Shown here in pieces: positions 22,710 to 34,554 of a stretch of 64,000 nt of DNA. The stretch's first letter is position 1. Each line of letters starts with the position of its first letter. This stretch comes from Proteles cristata cristata. Taxonomy: Eukaryota; Chordata; Mammalia; Carnivora; Hyaenidae. The stretch spans positions 558,001 through 622,000 of the forward strand of contig JAESUZ010004792.1 in assembly GCA_017311185.1 (NCBI GenBank). Reading direction: 5' to 3'. The translations under genes were made by a program, and so were the position numbers. The notes under the pieces are model-generated. The model ran no database searches and was not told the DNA's origin. It saw only the letters and a list, made by a program, of their open reading frames with translations.

Positions 22710-24830
22710 GATCAGTCAATTCCAACAATGAATATTCCTTTCAATCACTATTATTGTTCTTGTTGCTGTTACTAATTACATAAGCATTACCCTGGTTCAC
22801 TTACAGCCCAGAAACTGGCTAGATTTGTTCAAGATAATATATTATCTAATATCACATTATCATAAAGCTTTCCACTTAGATACGCCTGATCAAATTTTAG
22901 CTAGGTATTGAATAAAATGGCATACAATTTTCACCTATGTATGCATTTTTTTTTCCAGGACAACTTTCAAGCAAGAGCTGAAATATTCTAGGTAGTGGAG
23001 AAAAAAGTTATTACTCCTTTTCCGAGGTGAAGTGCAGGAAGATGAAAGGGTGCCCATACCACACGTAAGCGAGCAGGCATGGCCAAACATCCACATCTAC
23101 CCAGGGCACTGTCCACCATCTTCTCCCCAGATTTGGTCTCCCTTTCTCCCTCTGTTCTTTCTCCCCCACCGCCACCCCCATCTCATTTCCTGTCTTCCTT
23201 TCCTCCCTGTGTGGAGGGGTTGGGCTGCTCCCTGCACTCTTCTCTGGATGAAAAGGCTACTCTTTCCTCCTTGACATCGTGTTAGTCTGTGAATACACAT
23301 CTATTGATTTGCATTTGGGGAAAGAAAAAGAGAAGGGGGGGTGAAGAAAAAGAAAAACACACAGTCATACATTCCCTGACTACATGGCTACCAAGGGGAC
23401 CTGGGCAGTCAATGGCAGAGAATTTTAACTGTTTCTCTTTCTCTTTCTGCCTCCCAACCCCTCCAGCCTCTCCATCACACCAGCTGCTGTTTTCGCCCCA
23501 CCCAGCCCAGGCCCACTCGCTCAGAAGCATCCAGCACAGAGACAACATCTCAGTCTTCACCCCTCCCCCACTCGTATACTCAGACATTGCTGACACTGAC
23601 CCTTTGTGTGAGACGGGAGACCCAAAGAAGTGATCTTGCAGGATCGGAGCTCAGGAGAGGCAGGAGGTCTTATTAGCAAAGGCTGGCCCCAGAGACTGCG
23701 TGACTGTGACTTCAGGGTTGTGTCTGCTGCTCTAACCGATTTTAAAATCAAACTCAGGTAATTAAAAAGTGTACAACTAGGAATCATACACTTAGGTTAC
23801 AATCTAGGTTCTGACATTTTTTGACCATGAGGCACTTAATTCCATATTTCCCTCTTTGCAGAGACCAATACTCAGCACACAGGCAACGCACACATTCTTT
23901 AAAGGATTATACCCAGAATCTACTCAAAAGCTGCACAGAGATGCAGGGACAAGCTTGTCTGTCACCTCTGTGGGGCTGGGGAGTATCACATACTCTACAT
24001 GGTAAAGTGGCTGAGGGACCTAATTTTCCATACATGGAAACTAAAGTCACAATCTAATTGTGGGCCATGTTAGCTTATTCTCAAGTTACGTTTACAGGAC
24101 ATTTAATTACTGAGCACCCACACAGTGAGAAACTGGGTCTGAAAGGAAGACTGAATCACTGTAGAAGACATCGTGGCCCTGCCCTCCTGCTCTACATTTC
24201 CCAGGGAAGGAAGGGAGCAAATCAGGGACAAATGGGGAAATCCTCGGAAAACATAACCCATCCTATAAATGCCCCATATTGTCGTTGTCGGGGCTGGTAT
24301 TAAATTGTCTAGGCCTGACCAAATCTGTGTGTTTTACTAAAAATGCACTTACTATTAGCCAAAGATATTGGGACCATTTAAATGAAATCAGCAGACACAG
24401 TATTTTAAATAATCCCTGTTTTGGTTCAGTCCACATGCACACCTTTTAAAATGGAAACACTGGACCGAGTAGTAATGACAGGGAAAAAAACAAACTCAAG
24501 CTCCATCTATTTGGACGGGAAATTGTGGATAGCTCAAGACTGAAATGAATCTGATTTCCCTCCTCAGCAGAGGGTTGACTTACTTTACAACAGAACTGCA
24601 GCATTTATATGAAGATGCCCTCCTGCAAAATTAGATTCTTCAAGCTTCACTAGGTACCTGTGTTTGACACACTTGCTTCTGCTTTCAGTATTTCCTTGAA
24701 GGATGTAAGAGCCTCTGAGGCTCCAAAGTTCAGTTAAACTAAAGGCTCACATGTTTAGATGCTAACCTAAAGATGCCCCTACTCAGAAGGCTATACTATT
24801 GAAGTGCAATTGTCAGGGGAAGTTGTGGAT
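22710..24830. other. Mostly unique sequence
   Basis: No gene recognised. Weak MIR-like (about 23783-23850) and L2-like (about 24090-24200) traces. The C/T-rich stretch at 23100-23240 and the GA-rich stretch at 23317-23357 account for the open frames here. Confidence 0.4.
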
Positions 24831-24834
24831 CAAT

Positions 24835-24916
24835 CTTCCTTCCTTCCTCCCTTCCTTCCTTCCTTCCTTCCTTCCTTCCTCTCCCTCTCCCTCTCTTTTT
24901 TTCTTCCTTTCTTTCT

Positions 24917-24976
<60 letters not shown>

Positions 24977-24985
24977 TCCTTCTTT
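24835..24985. repeat. Compound (CTTC)n/(TTTC)n microsatellite
   Basis: A TTCC tetranucleotide run (about 24835-24880), a CTCCCT spacer, then a long TTTC run (about 24903-24979): a strand-asymmetric tract of about 150 bp. It produces Lys/Glu/Arg or Ser/Phe/Leu low-complexity open frames in every reading frame; none is a gene. Confidence 0.97.
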
Positions 24986-24989
24986 GCTG

Positions 24990-26300
24990 AGGGACATTCT
25001 GGGTAGTTCCTGGAATGAACAATTCTCCTCCAAACTTTTGTCATGCCTGGAACACAGAAGCTGATATAAAATGAGAGATCAGAATCTGAAGAGGAGGTTA
25101 CGTGGATTTTGTTCACATAGAGCAGAGTTTTGAGTGGACTTGCACTCTTTTGATTATCATCAACAGAAGCTGTGTGTGTTTCTCATTACTTGCGCCATGT
25201 ATGCAGGTTTTGAATTCTCCAGGAAAATTGGGCCTGTGGCCCCAGCCACCCTGGAGCAAGAAGGATGATCAAGTCAACACATTTTGATGAATACTGGCCT
25301 CCTTTCCAGATGAATCTCTTGTTGCCTGACATCAATATTTCCAGAGCCTCCCTTTAATGCATATGTTCTTATCAGAAATGTGTGGCTGGAAAAAATAACT
25401 TCATTAATACTGTGGCAAAACACCATTATGGGAGCTGAGGGAGTCTGGTTTTTGCAGCTAAATCCACACACACAATGACCTCTGCACAGTATCCTCATGT
25501 TCCCAAGAAGCTACCGTGGACTCTTTAAGGTCATGTAAGGACTAACTCACTAACCATATTGCCACTTGTCCCTTTAGGAACCACCTGCTATTACAGCGTG
25601 GCCCTAGAGGTTTCTAGAGTCCTCAAAAGAGAGTTTCCCTCCAACATGTGACAGAATTTTAGGTGGAACTCAGCCAGTGGGGCCTTCTGCCAGGAACCAC
25701 CAGTGACAGGGTTGGAAGCTAAGGGATACAGACCTGGAGACAGCAGGCAACAAAGGGTCCAGTGATGCCAAAGGGCCCTCTTGCTCCTGAGTGTTCCAGC
25801 CATCACCTTTTGCCACCACCTTAGAGCACAGGGCCTCCTAATGCCAGTGCTCTGATTTCTGACAACAAAGAGGAAATATTTCTTTCACTGACATTTTCAT
25901 TAAAGAAAGGTAACCTCTCTAACTGCCTCCCATGAAGAAGGCCCAAGACCTGATCCACAGTTCCCAATGCCTTTCTTTTGGAATAGCATATGGCAGCCTG
26001 AAGGCTGGATATGACCCTCAGACACATTTTCTACATCCAGCGGTACTTTTTAAATGGAATATGTTGCCAGTATTTAAACATCTGCTCATGCAGATTTTCA
26101 GTTACTCTTGAAAAGTAAGAAGACCTGGTCATGCTGATTCTTCATTCTGTCTGAATAAAAATCATCTGATGCTCTAGCTGCCATCTATAAAGGGAAGCAT
26201 CCTCCATCCTACTGCCCCACCAGGCCTACTGCATTTATCTATACAACTTCCCTGAGCCCACAAGCCTCAAGCCTCATCTGATTCTATGGGATAAATTTCC
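24990..26300. other. Unique sequence
   Basis: No repeat family or gene recognised. Confidence 0.4.
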
Positions 26301-26301
26301 A

Positions 26302-26302
26302 G

Positions 26303-26338
<36 letters not shown>

Positions 26339-26357
26339 TCTCTCTCTATCTCTCCTC
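26302..26357. repeat. (CT)n/(CTAT)n microsatellite
   Basis: CT dinucleotide run containing a short CTAT run (ATCTATCTATCT) in its middle and a second imperfect CT run after it. Confidence 0.95.
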
Positions 26358-26359
26358 TC

Positions 26360-27480
26360 CCTTGTTCTCTCACCCTCCTTCTATAATTATTATAAGCTAA
26401 CAAGCAGAGAATGCCTTTGGCCTGACCCAAGAAAACACCACCAGAGGCTTAGAAATGATCAAGCTTTCCCCCCAAGTAAGATAAATAGTAAAGAGCTCAT
26501 TTTGCAAGGGCTCAACATTACCCATCTGGATATCTCAGTATGCTGCTCATGACGCTTTCATTACATTTCTATAATAAGTTGCAGATAATACTGTCCTCCC
26601 AAGAGGGATGTTCATGTTCCAGGAAACTTGGAAAACGAGACAGAGGAGGTGAAAAGTCATGTGTGACCTTCACAGGCACACACAGATAGAGAAACCAGCA
26701 GAAAATGAAAAGAATAGCTTCCATTACTTGTTCAGGGCAGGTCAGCTGGGCTTTAATAACAGGCAAGGGAAGGAAGAAATCCCCAGGAAGGGTCTGCTTA
26801 GTGATACTCAGATCATTTTCCAGGACATAGATGCAAAAATGAAAGAGGAAAATTCTTCAGTGGTGTATTTAGGCAGGAGAGAAACTGTTCAAAATATCTT
26901 CATCACATCACCACACACACACAAGAAAAACCTTAGCTTATTTTTCGTGATGCTTCATCTCATTTCTTAAACAGAAATTTTTTCAGAGGGACTCTCACAT
27001 TTGAGTGATAGCTTAAGGAAAAGTCCCCATTGCCCCCCAGAAATGAAATAAATAAGAGGTGAGGGGGAGTGGAGAGTAGTGAAGCAGCTGGTTCCACAGA
27101 ATGAAAGCAAGCAAGGCTGGGTACAGATTTTGGCTTTGGGAAAACAAGGCATTTGGAAGCAAGCAGCCAAGCTGAGAGAGCACTTCCCTCCTCCTGGTAG
27201 AAGCCAGAGAGCACCTGATGGGCAAGGGACTCATTTGAGTCAAGAGTCCTTGGAAGTTTCCAGTAGCACAGACATGGACATAGTCATCTGGTGACAATGT
27301 GTGCAGCATCTTGGGGTTCTTTGATTGTTGGATGGTGAAAGGGACCACAGGCAGCTTCCTTGCCCTGTGCAAGCTCCTTGCTTTGTGCGACTTACGTTGG
27401 AAAAAAGTATCCTATCACAGCTTGTGATGTCACCACCTGAAACATCAGAAAACAGGAAATCCACATTTGGTGCCATGATC
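26360..27480. other. Unique sequence
   Basis: No gene or clear repeat. Open frames at 26659-26970 and 27013-27372 show no domain. Confidence 0.4.
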
Positions 27481-27484
27481 ACTA

Positions 27485-27605
27485 CATTTGTTTCTTGCAG
27501 CTCTGGGGTTAGGGCCTTCTCAATATTGCTGTTCTGATCCCCAGCCTTGGTCTTCAGAAAGTGCTCAGCAAATGTGTACAGAATGAATGCATGAATGCAG
27601 ACAGG
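27485..27605 (+). repeat. L2 3' end fragment
   Basis: GTGCTCAGCAAATGTGTACAG followed by AATGAATGCATGAATG resembles the L2 terminal GCTCAATAAATGTTTGTTGAATGAATG motif. Confidence 0.45.
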
Positions 27606-27689
27606 AATGAATGAGCAGGCTAGGCTTCATACAAAACTACTTTTGCATCATAAGCCATAGACCATACTCAGAGAGGCAAAATGCAGATG

Positions 27690-27890
27690 GCAAAGAGACT
27701 TTGGGATTAGACAGGCCTTGTTGGCTGTGTGTCCTTAGACAAATATCTTCCCCTCTCTGGGTCTCTATTTTCTTACATGATGAATTAAGATCACAATAGC
27801 CATCTGGCAGGGTGGTCATCAGGAGTAGTGAGAGAAAGTCTGTAAAGCACTTAGCCCAGTGCTTAAGAACTCAATAAAGGCAGCCGTTGT
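27690..27890 (+). repeat. MIR
   Basis: GGCTGTGTGTCCTTAGACAAA, CCCCTCTCTGGGTCTCTATTTTC, then GTAAAGCACTTAGCCCAGTGC and AACTCAATAAAGGCAGC, in sense MIR order and nearly full length. Confidence 0.75.
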
Positions 27891-27894
27891 CATC

Positions 27895-28545
27895 ACTGGC
27901 CCTGCAAAAACCTGGCTTATTGATTTCTAGCAAGTCTGAATCTCAGGCTGATCCTGCAGATTCCCAGTTGGAAATTTCCTGGTTCATATGCCAGATGGAA
28001 ACTACTCCTCTCCACCCCCACAGTGACCTTGAGCAGATTGCTTCCCAGGATTTCACTTCTGGAACTCTTCATCAAGCTCTTTCTCTGAACTGTCATGCTG
28101 ATGAGAAGTTTCTCCTCCAGAGCTTGGGCCTGAATAAAGCCACAAGGTGAGTGCTCTTCCAGCTCTCTTGACTAAATTTTAGATTCTTCCCTCCTTTATG
28201 TCTTGATTTGTCTTCTCCAGCTTCTTACTTACCTGCCTCCCTGAGTCCCTGTGCTCTTTTCCAATCATGTTCCCTGTGGCATGCCCTAGGGCACTTTTTA
28301 CTTGTCTCTATGTTGTCTGGTGTTTCTCATTGTCCTGTTTTGCATTAAAAAATCAGAAACAAGGGAGCTCATGTTTAACACAGCCACAAATAACTTTTGT
28401 TTCAGTCAAGTAAAATTGCACTTAAAATATATTTGTAATAGAGAGGTAGGCCTATTTATGCATAACTGAGGGTTTGATATCTTCATTCGAGCTCTCAGAT
28501 AAAGAGATGGCCCAGCAATCAACATCGCAGAGATAGCAGATCTTC
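27895..28545. other. Unique sequence
   Basis: No gene or repeat recognised. Confidence 0.4.
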
Positions 28546-28549
28546 ATGG

Positions 28550-28770
28550 AAACAACCAAGCAGACCTGGATTAAGGATCTAGCTCTGACATGTGATATCT
28601 CCAGGCAGGGTGCCACACCTCTCCCATCTTCAGTTTCTTCATCCGCAAAATAGACATAGGCAAAGTAGTCATCTCCTCACCTCACTGTGAGAATGAATGA
28701 CAAAATCTGTTCAGCACTGAACACATGCCTGGCATATAGAAAATACCCAGTTGATGCAACCATTATTATA
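28550..28770 (+). repeat. MIR
   Basis: GACCTGGATTAAGGATCTAGCTC, TCTTCAGTTTCTTCATCCGCAAAAT, ACCTCACTGTGAGAATGAATG, then ACATGCCTGGCATATAG, in sense MIR order. Confidence 0.75.
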
Positions 28771-29639
28771 AGGGGATCCAACCATCATTCACTGAGCAAC
28801 TCTTGTACTAGACCCTATACTAGGCACTTGAGATACAATGGAAAGCAATACCAAGCAGAGACTCTGGCCTCTCAAGTTTAAAATCTAGAGGGAGGCAAGG
28901 ACTTTTGTTAAGTAATCACATACACGGATGCAAATTACAATTGCTGTGATTATCTTGAAACGGAGATAGAAGCAAAGGGAAATGTGTCCTGGTTAACAAG
29001 TCAGAGAAGGCTTCCCTGAGGAGGAGATATTTCATCTGAGATCTGAAGGAGAAGTTATTTAAGTCTGGACAGAGAAAAGTATACCAGGCAGAGGAAACAG
29101 CACAGGTGGGAAATGACAATGAACTTTTAAGGAACTAAAAGAAGGTGCAGATAGCTAGAGGCTAGAGAATGAGTGAACAGAGGAGGCTGGAAGGAGAAAG
29201 GAAGGCCAGGTCATGCAGAGATAATCAGACTCTTCAAAGTAGCTTTGTCTTCATCCCAAGAGTGACGGGGAGTTCTGGAAGAGGTCTCGGGTGGGGGAAG
29301 GGGACATGCATTGCCACACTGCAGGCAGCATGCAGATTGGACTGGAAGAGAGCCAACATGGTATGGCCATTTGGAATTGCACCACAGCCATCTAGGCAGG
29401 AATGAGAAGAGCTTTGTCAAAAGTATTAGACAAATGTGATGCATGAGGATGCCCCTGGGTAGACCATAGAGACTTTTAGGGGATATGATCCACAGGATTT
29501 GGTGGAAATGGGGATAAGGTAGGCAGAGTTTTCAAGACTCTAACCTTTGTTCTTAGTTGAGTTTCTGGATGGACATACTGCCAATAACTGAGAAAAGATT
29601 TACTGGATTTGGACCCATTTTAAGACAGCAGTTACGGGC

Positions 29640-29848
29640 TCAGTTGGGGAAGTACTATGTCAGGTCTAGAGTTGGATACCTGAGTTCTAACCTCTTATCT
29701 ACTGCTTGCAGGTCTGAAACTCTCTAAGCTCAATTTCATTAATGATTCCCACTTATCTCGTAGAATTGGTATGAAAATCAAATGAGATAACTGCCATAGA
29801 GCTATTAACACAGTACCTGGCACACAGTAATAACTCAATGCTTGATTT
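29640..29848 (+). repeat. MIR nested in the L2-related repeat
   Basis: GGATACCTGAGTTCTAACCTC, TAGAATTGGTATGAAAATCAAATGAG, then AACACAGTACCTGGCACACAG and TAACTCAATGCTTG, in sense MIR order. Confidence 0.7.
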
Positions 29849-30246
29849 CTAATAGGATTATCTGGGGGCACATTGAAACACAAATACATTTGAGATATCT
29901 AAGTGGAGACATGAAGTCAGAAATTAAACATACTAATCTGTATTTGAGAGGAGAGTTTTTGACTAAGGATAAAGATTTGTGAGCTGTCCTAGTGTAGGTA
30001 GTGATTAGTGGAGTCATCTTTCCTTCTCACTGAGTTTCTTCAGGTTTATGTGATAGAAACTTCTCCTCAGAAAATGTATTGGAGAAGAAGCTGCTGTTTT
30101 TGCTTCATCTCTCATTGTTTTGGTTTTTTCCCTCTTTCAAGAATAAGATTGACTTATCTGATTAGGAAGATGATAAAGGTCTGACGTGTCTGTATCCTTG
30201 ATTCTTTCCTGGGCAGGATTAATTAGTTACCAGACTCTGCATTCAT

Positions 30247-30290
30247 GTTCTCTCTCTCTTTCTCTCTCTCTCTCTCCATTTCTCTTTCTC
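30247..30290. repeat. CT-rich simple repeat
   Basis: Imperfect CT/TTTC run followed by a C/T-rich stretch up to about 30355. Confidence 0.85.
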
Positions 30291-30999
30291 ACTCTGTCCC
30301 CCTCAACCTCCCTCCCCCTTTCTTTCCTTACCTCCCTCAGTCTCCTTTTTTCCCCTTAAAAAAAAAAAACTGCATCTGTAGTTCATGTATGTTTTCCTTT
30401 CTGTTTCATCCACTTCTGTACAGTAAGCTCCCTGTCAGGTCCTGTCTCTGCAGGGGAAGGCCTACAGCTACAGTTGACAAATTATCCTGCCCGTGGCTGA
30501 GTGAATAAAACCAATTGGGAGAAAGAAGGGTATTAAGTGAGAAGCTCATTTTGGACTTGAATCAAGACCGCATTCTGCAATTCAGCTTTCCCCATAATAA
30601 AATTGATAGTTTGATGCCTGCTTGACTTTGTATTTCTCAGTTGGTTCAAACCTTCGTAGGGGGAGAGAAATTATCAAGTGTGCCTTTTATATCCCACCAG
30701 TAATTGAAGCAATCACTGATGTCAGTGAGATAATCTCAGGAAAAATGTACAGGAATGAGAGGATCTAGAACTGAGTCTTAAAGAACACTTTTTTATGTTC
30801 TGGCTAATGAAGAACCAGTCAAGGATAAGGGAAGGGGAGGTAATTAAGTTAGAAATGTGTTACACAATCCAAGAGAAAAAAGAGTCTGAGGAAGTAGAGA
30901 ATAATCAACAAAGCAGAAGGTTACCAAGAAGTTGGGTAAGATGAATGTTAATGTTTTTCCATTCGATTATCGTCAGGGAGGTCATTGTCTTGGTTAAAA

Positions 31000-32480
31000 A
31001 AAAAAAAAAATATATATATATATCCTGAGAGAGGGAAAGAGGGACAGAAGCCCAAATGCTGGAGGTTGGGAGATGACTGGAAGGGGAGGAAAAGGAGAAA
31101 GTTCAGATGGCAACTTTTCAAGAAATTAATCTCTGGAAAAGCAGAGAAAAAGTGGTAATTTATCTCTCTAAAACCCAACTATAGATCTCTGTTCCAAGGA
31201 ATCCTGAGCATGCATTTCACAGCTGATTTGGAAAAGCTTGGCTCTGTATATTAGTTCCCCCACCCCCATCACCACACCAGACTCCCCTTTTATTCATGGA
31301 TGCATAGGTACACTACTCACAGACATTTTTTTCCCTTGAGAACTGTGTTGAAACACATCTCTTATATAAGTTGAACATCCTAATTCTGTTGATTCATTTG
31401 ACCATAAGGTCCATCCCAAGGAGCCCTCTACCAGAAAATATGAATTGGGTCATTGTGTGTTTCTGGCAAGGATCATCACGAGTCATTCCTTTGCAGAGAA
31501 TCATAACACCGGGAGTATTTTGTTTTGTTATACTACCTATCACAAGGTGCAGTAATTTTTTTTTTTTTATCTATCTATAACCATCTTCAGCTTGCAAATT
31601 TCTCTAGGGCAGAGATTTAATCATTTTCGCTTGCGTCACATAGTAGCAACTCAAAAAGCGATTACAAAATAACTGAGAAACAGGCAGCATCCTTCCCCAT
31701 GCTCGTGGTGGTGATATCTGTTGACACAATTGGATTTCTGTGTTGGAGAGAGACCATGAGGAGACATAATGACAATATGGTATTCAGGATGGAATCCTGG
31801 AATGGAAGAAAGAAATTAGTGGGAAAACTGGTAAATGCCCTTAGAGCACCTAGCCTGAGGCACTGAGGCTTATACCCAAGCCTCTCATTTCTTAGAAAAA
31901 GTTGAGAGATGTGTAATCTCTTCCTCCAAAGCAGTCCAACAGAAGATTGTGTAAAGGTCAAATGAGACCTGAGACATTCTTATGCCTCTTTACTAAACAA
32001 GTTGGCCTTCTTACAGAAAAATTTTAAGAGGAAGGTTGTAACATTTTTGTAGAACTCCTACCCAGTTTTCCTTCACACAGGATTGTTTAAATGTGTGGAG
32101 AGTTCTGCTTGCAGGATGTGTAAGGAGCTTGATTACAACTTATTCTACTTAGTTCCATCTGTAGTATTTTGTTCTCATGCCTGAAGGCTTCCTAGAGAGC
32201 ATATTTAACAATCACATGGCAATGAATATTAAATAAGATATCTCTAGCTTTGTCCCTTTATTATAAGGGAATTACCCCTATAAAAAATGAAGGTTTTCCA
32301 AGAAACTACTTGCATCTGCAAAAGAATGGTCTGTAGCAAAAGTATACAATCCAGCCAGAGGGAATGGCAAATTCGAAAACCTTTAGGTTGTACTAAGAAG
32401 TCATAAAATCATCTGTGACTTTCTAAGGCTACTAAGTATATGATTATAGTCAAATGCAAATTTAAATAGCTTGAGCAATA
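31000..32480. other. Unique sequence
   Basis: A poly-A/TA run at 30996-31023, then no recognised gene or repeat. Confidence 0.4.
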
Positions 32481-32484
32481 TGCC

Positions 32485-32770
32485 ATAGAAGACAATAATA
32501 ACAACAATGGCAATGACAAGAGCATTTAGCATTTGCTTACCACTTAAGAGTGAAGCACTATGCAAAGCACAGGGTATTGTGTCATTTCATCCCCCCAGCA
32601 ACACTGTGGGTTGGTCCACTATTTTCTTAATTTTACAGATGAAGACACAGAGGATTAAAGAAGTTGAGTAACTTGCCCAAAGCTATTACTCAACTAAGAG
32701 ACAGCCAGGATTTGAATGCAGATATTCTGCCCATAGAGCTCACAGTCTTAGCCACTTCGTAATATCACAT
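32485..32770 (-). repeat. MIR, antisense, nearly full length
   Basis: AGCATTTAGCATTTGCTTACC, TTTCTTAATTTTACAGATGAAG, AAGAAGTTGAGTAACTTGCCC, GACAGCCAGGATTTGAATGC, then CACAGTCTTAGCCAC, in antisense MIR order. Confidence 0.8.
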
Positions 32771-33112
32771 TTGGATTTTTAAATGCTGACACACAATCCA
32801 GTTCTAGAGTCCGTTATAGGAAAGGCAAGTAGCACAAATGCAGTGGAAGCACATTTTTTTGTGTGTCACTAAGATTCTATAGAGACATTGTCAACTTGAA
32901 TTTTCTCTGCATTTTGACCATCTAATTATTTCCTGCTTTTCAAAAAATAATCAACTTTAAAAAGTGATTTTTAACTACAAAGTATTGCAAATGTACAGAA
33001 AAACAGAAAAATTAAAGATGCACACTTGTATAATGTTTTTTAATCTGTTCATGTCAATGCAGGGACTTCTCGCCATGACTTCTCTTCTATTCCTCTTTGG
33101 TGCAACCCATGG

Positions 33113-33740
33113 TGTAAGGACACAAGTCTAAAAGTCTAAACCAAACTGACTCCATGAGAGGCTTTAAGTTTCCCCTGTAAACTAGAAGGCCTAAGTTTCA
33201 GCTTCCCCGAAACTATCAGGCAGTTACACATTGCCCAAGGCAGGAGAAACCACCCTTGCAACACCCAACCAGGAAAGGCCAGCGACCACCCTCCACATTG
33301 TTAAGGAAGAGGCCTGGAGATAGAAACTATAGATAGGACCCTGTTACCTAATGTTAAACTTAACCTGTTAGTCGCCGAACAAGACCCTAGGCTCGCTCTG
33401 TAATTGGTTGAATTTAAAGGTACTCTAAATGTTGTAATTGGATCCCGCCAAAAGTACCGAATACTCTAGCCAATGTGTACGGTTAAACCCGCTGTCAATA
33501 ATGTTGAATAATTATGATTGGATCACTGTTCCCCTGCCACAATTTCTGTAACTCCCCTGTCACAAACCCCATAAAAACCCTACTCTGCCTTTGTTCAGGG
33601 CTCTCGGCACGGATCCACTGCCTTGGTGAGGTCTGGGAGCCCGAGCTTAAGCCCGAATAAATGCCCTTTGCTTTTGGATATGTGACTCGGACTCCTTGGT
33701 GGTCTTGGGATTTGGGGGACATCGCGATCTGGGCATAACA
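33113..33740 (+). mobile_element. Solo LTR of a gammaretrovirus-like (class I) ERV
   Basis: A 628-bp unit that begins TGTAAGGACA and ends GGGCATAACA (TG...CA). It is flanked by a perfect 4-bp target duplication, ATGG, at 33109-33112 and 33741-33744. Inside are CCAAT-type motifs in U3, a TATA-like ATAAAA at 33571-33576, the likely R start near 33600 and a polyadenylation signal AATAAA at 33656-33661, in LTR order. Four-base duplications are typical of gammaretroviral integrase. No internal viral sequence or second LTR follows, so it is a recombined solo copy with no gene content. Confidence 0.87.
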
Positions 33741-33744
33741 ATGG

Positions 33745-34380
33745 TTGACCACACCTCTGGGACCTTATCTTCAAGAAATTGCACTGTGAAAAATCCTAGC
33801 ACCCACCTGACTCTTGGCTTATTCCCATAGAGTCTGAACCATTCCAGTTTAGCATGTATTTGTTCGTCCAGGTAATGCCACCTCAAATCCTTTTTTGGAA
33901 AGAGTTATCATAGAAAAGAAATTATATATTATTATTTGTCAGGCAACATGCTAAGAAGTGGAAATACAAAGACGATAAGCCCTACTCTCTGATAGCAAAT
34001 TGATGCACTAATTAACATTAATTGCGTAATTGGAAATAATAGCTTAAAGCATTACCCCATCTAATTTAGATGTTACCATCTACATGCAGTCTTTCAATGT
34101 TCACCCTCAAAGGAATAACTTGTGATGTGGATTTCAGCACATGTGGTAGATTAGAGTGGAGTGGAGGTAAAAAGGTGGGGGGTAAAACTCTAATTCCAAT
34201 ACATCAAAAGTATGTATGAATGAAGGGGTCTTTGGGAGTCTCCTCACATCCTCTTTTTATGTAGTTTCTCTAATTGAGTAGGTGCTGGGTGCCAAAGCAA
34301 GTCATATGTTCATGGTAAAACCCATGCATCTCACACAGTTTACTTAGAAATAGATCTGAGCCTTGAAAGGAATCTTATAC
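33745..34380. other. Unique sequence
   Basis: AT-rich flank of the LTR. Nothing recognised. Confidence 0.4.
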
Positions 34381-34382
34381 AA

Positions 34383-34550
34383 CAGTGCTTCTCAGACTCT
34401 ACAGTGCATACAAATTACTGATGGGATCTTGCCAAAACACAAATTCTGATTCAATAGGTCTTAGGTCGGCCTGGGAGTCTGCATTTCTAACAAGCTTCTG
34501 GGTAATACTGCTGCATCTGGTTCTGGGACCATATTTTGAAACACAAAGCT
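34383..34550 (+). repeat. MER5-like (hAT-Charlie) DNA transposon fossil
   Basis: CAGTGCTTCTCAGACTCTACAG, CCAAAACACAAATTCTGATTC, AATAGGTCTTAGG, GAGTCTGCATTTCTAACAAG, then GGGACCATATTTTGAAACAC, which follows the MER5A order. Non-autonomous and without a transposase. Confidence 0.75.
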
Positions 34551-34554
34551 CTGA

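Larger units (their letters stand above)
28775..30990 (-). repeat. Long ancient L2-related repeat, antisense, with a nested MIR
   Basis: Starts like an antisense L2 3' end (CACTGAGCAACTCTTGTACTAG), continues through GGCTTCCCTGAGGAGGAGATATTTC, AGGCAGAGGAAACAGCACAGG and AGGCCAGGTCATGCAG. After a MIR insert it resumes with GAGATATCTAAGTGGAGACATG and with CAAGAAGTTGGGTAAGATGAATG near 30925. The first 750 bp are fairly secure. The rest, including a CT-rich island around 30247-30345, is less so. Confidence 0.5.

Noticed and set aside
24796..25116. Lys/Glu-rich and Phe/Leu/Ser-rich proteins
   Set aside because: Direct translations of the TTCC/TTTC microsatellite in several frames.
33113..33740. Complete endogenous retrovirus
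   Set aside because: Only one LTR with flanking duplications; no gag, pol or env sequence and no second LTR.
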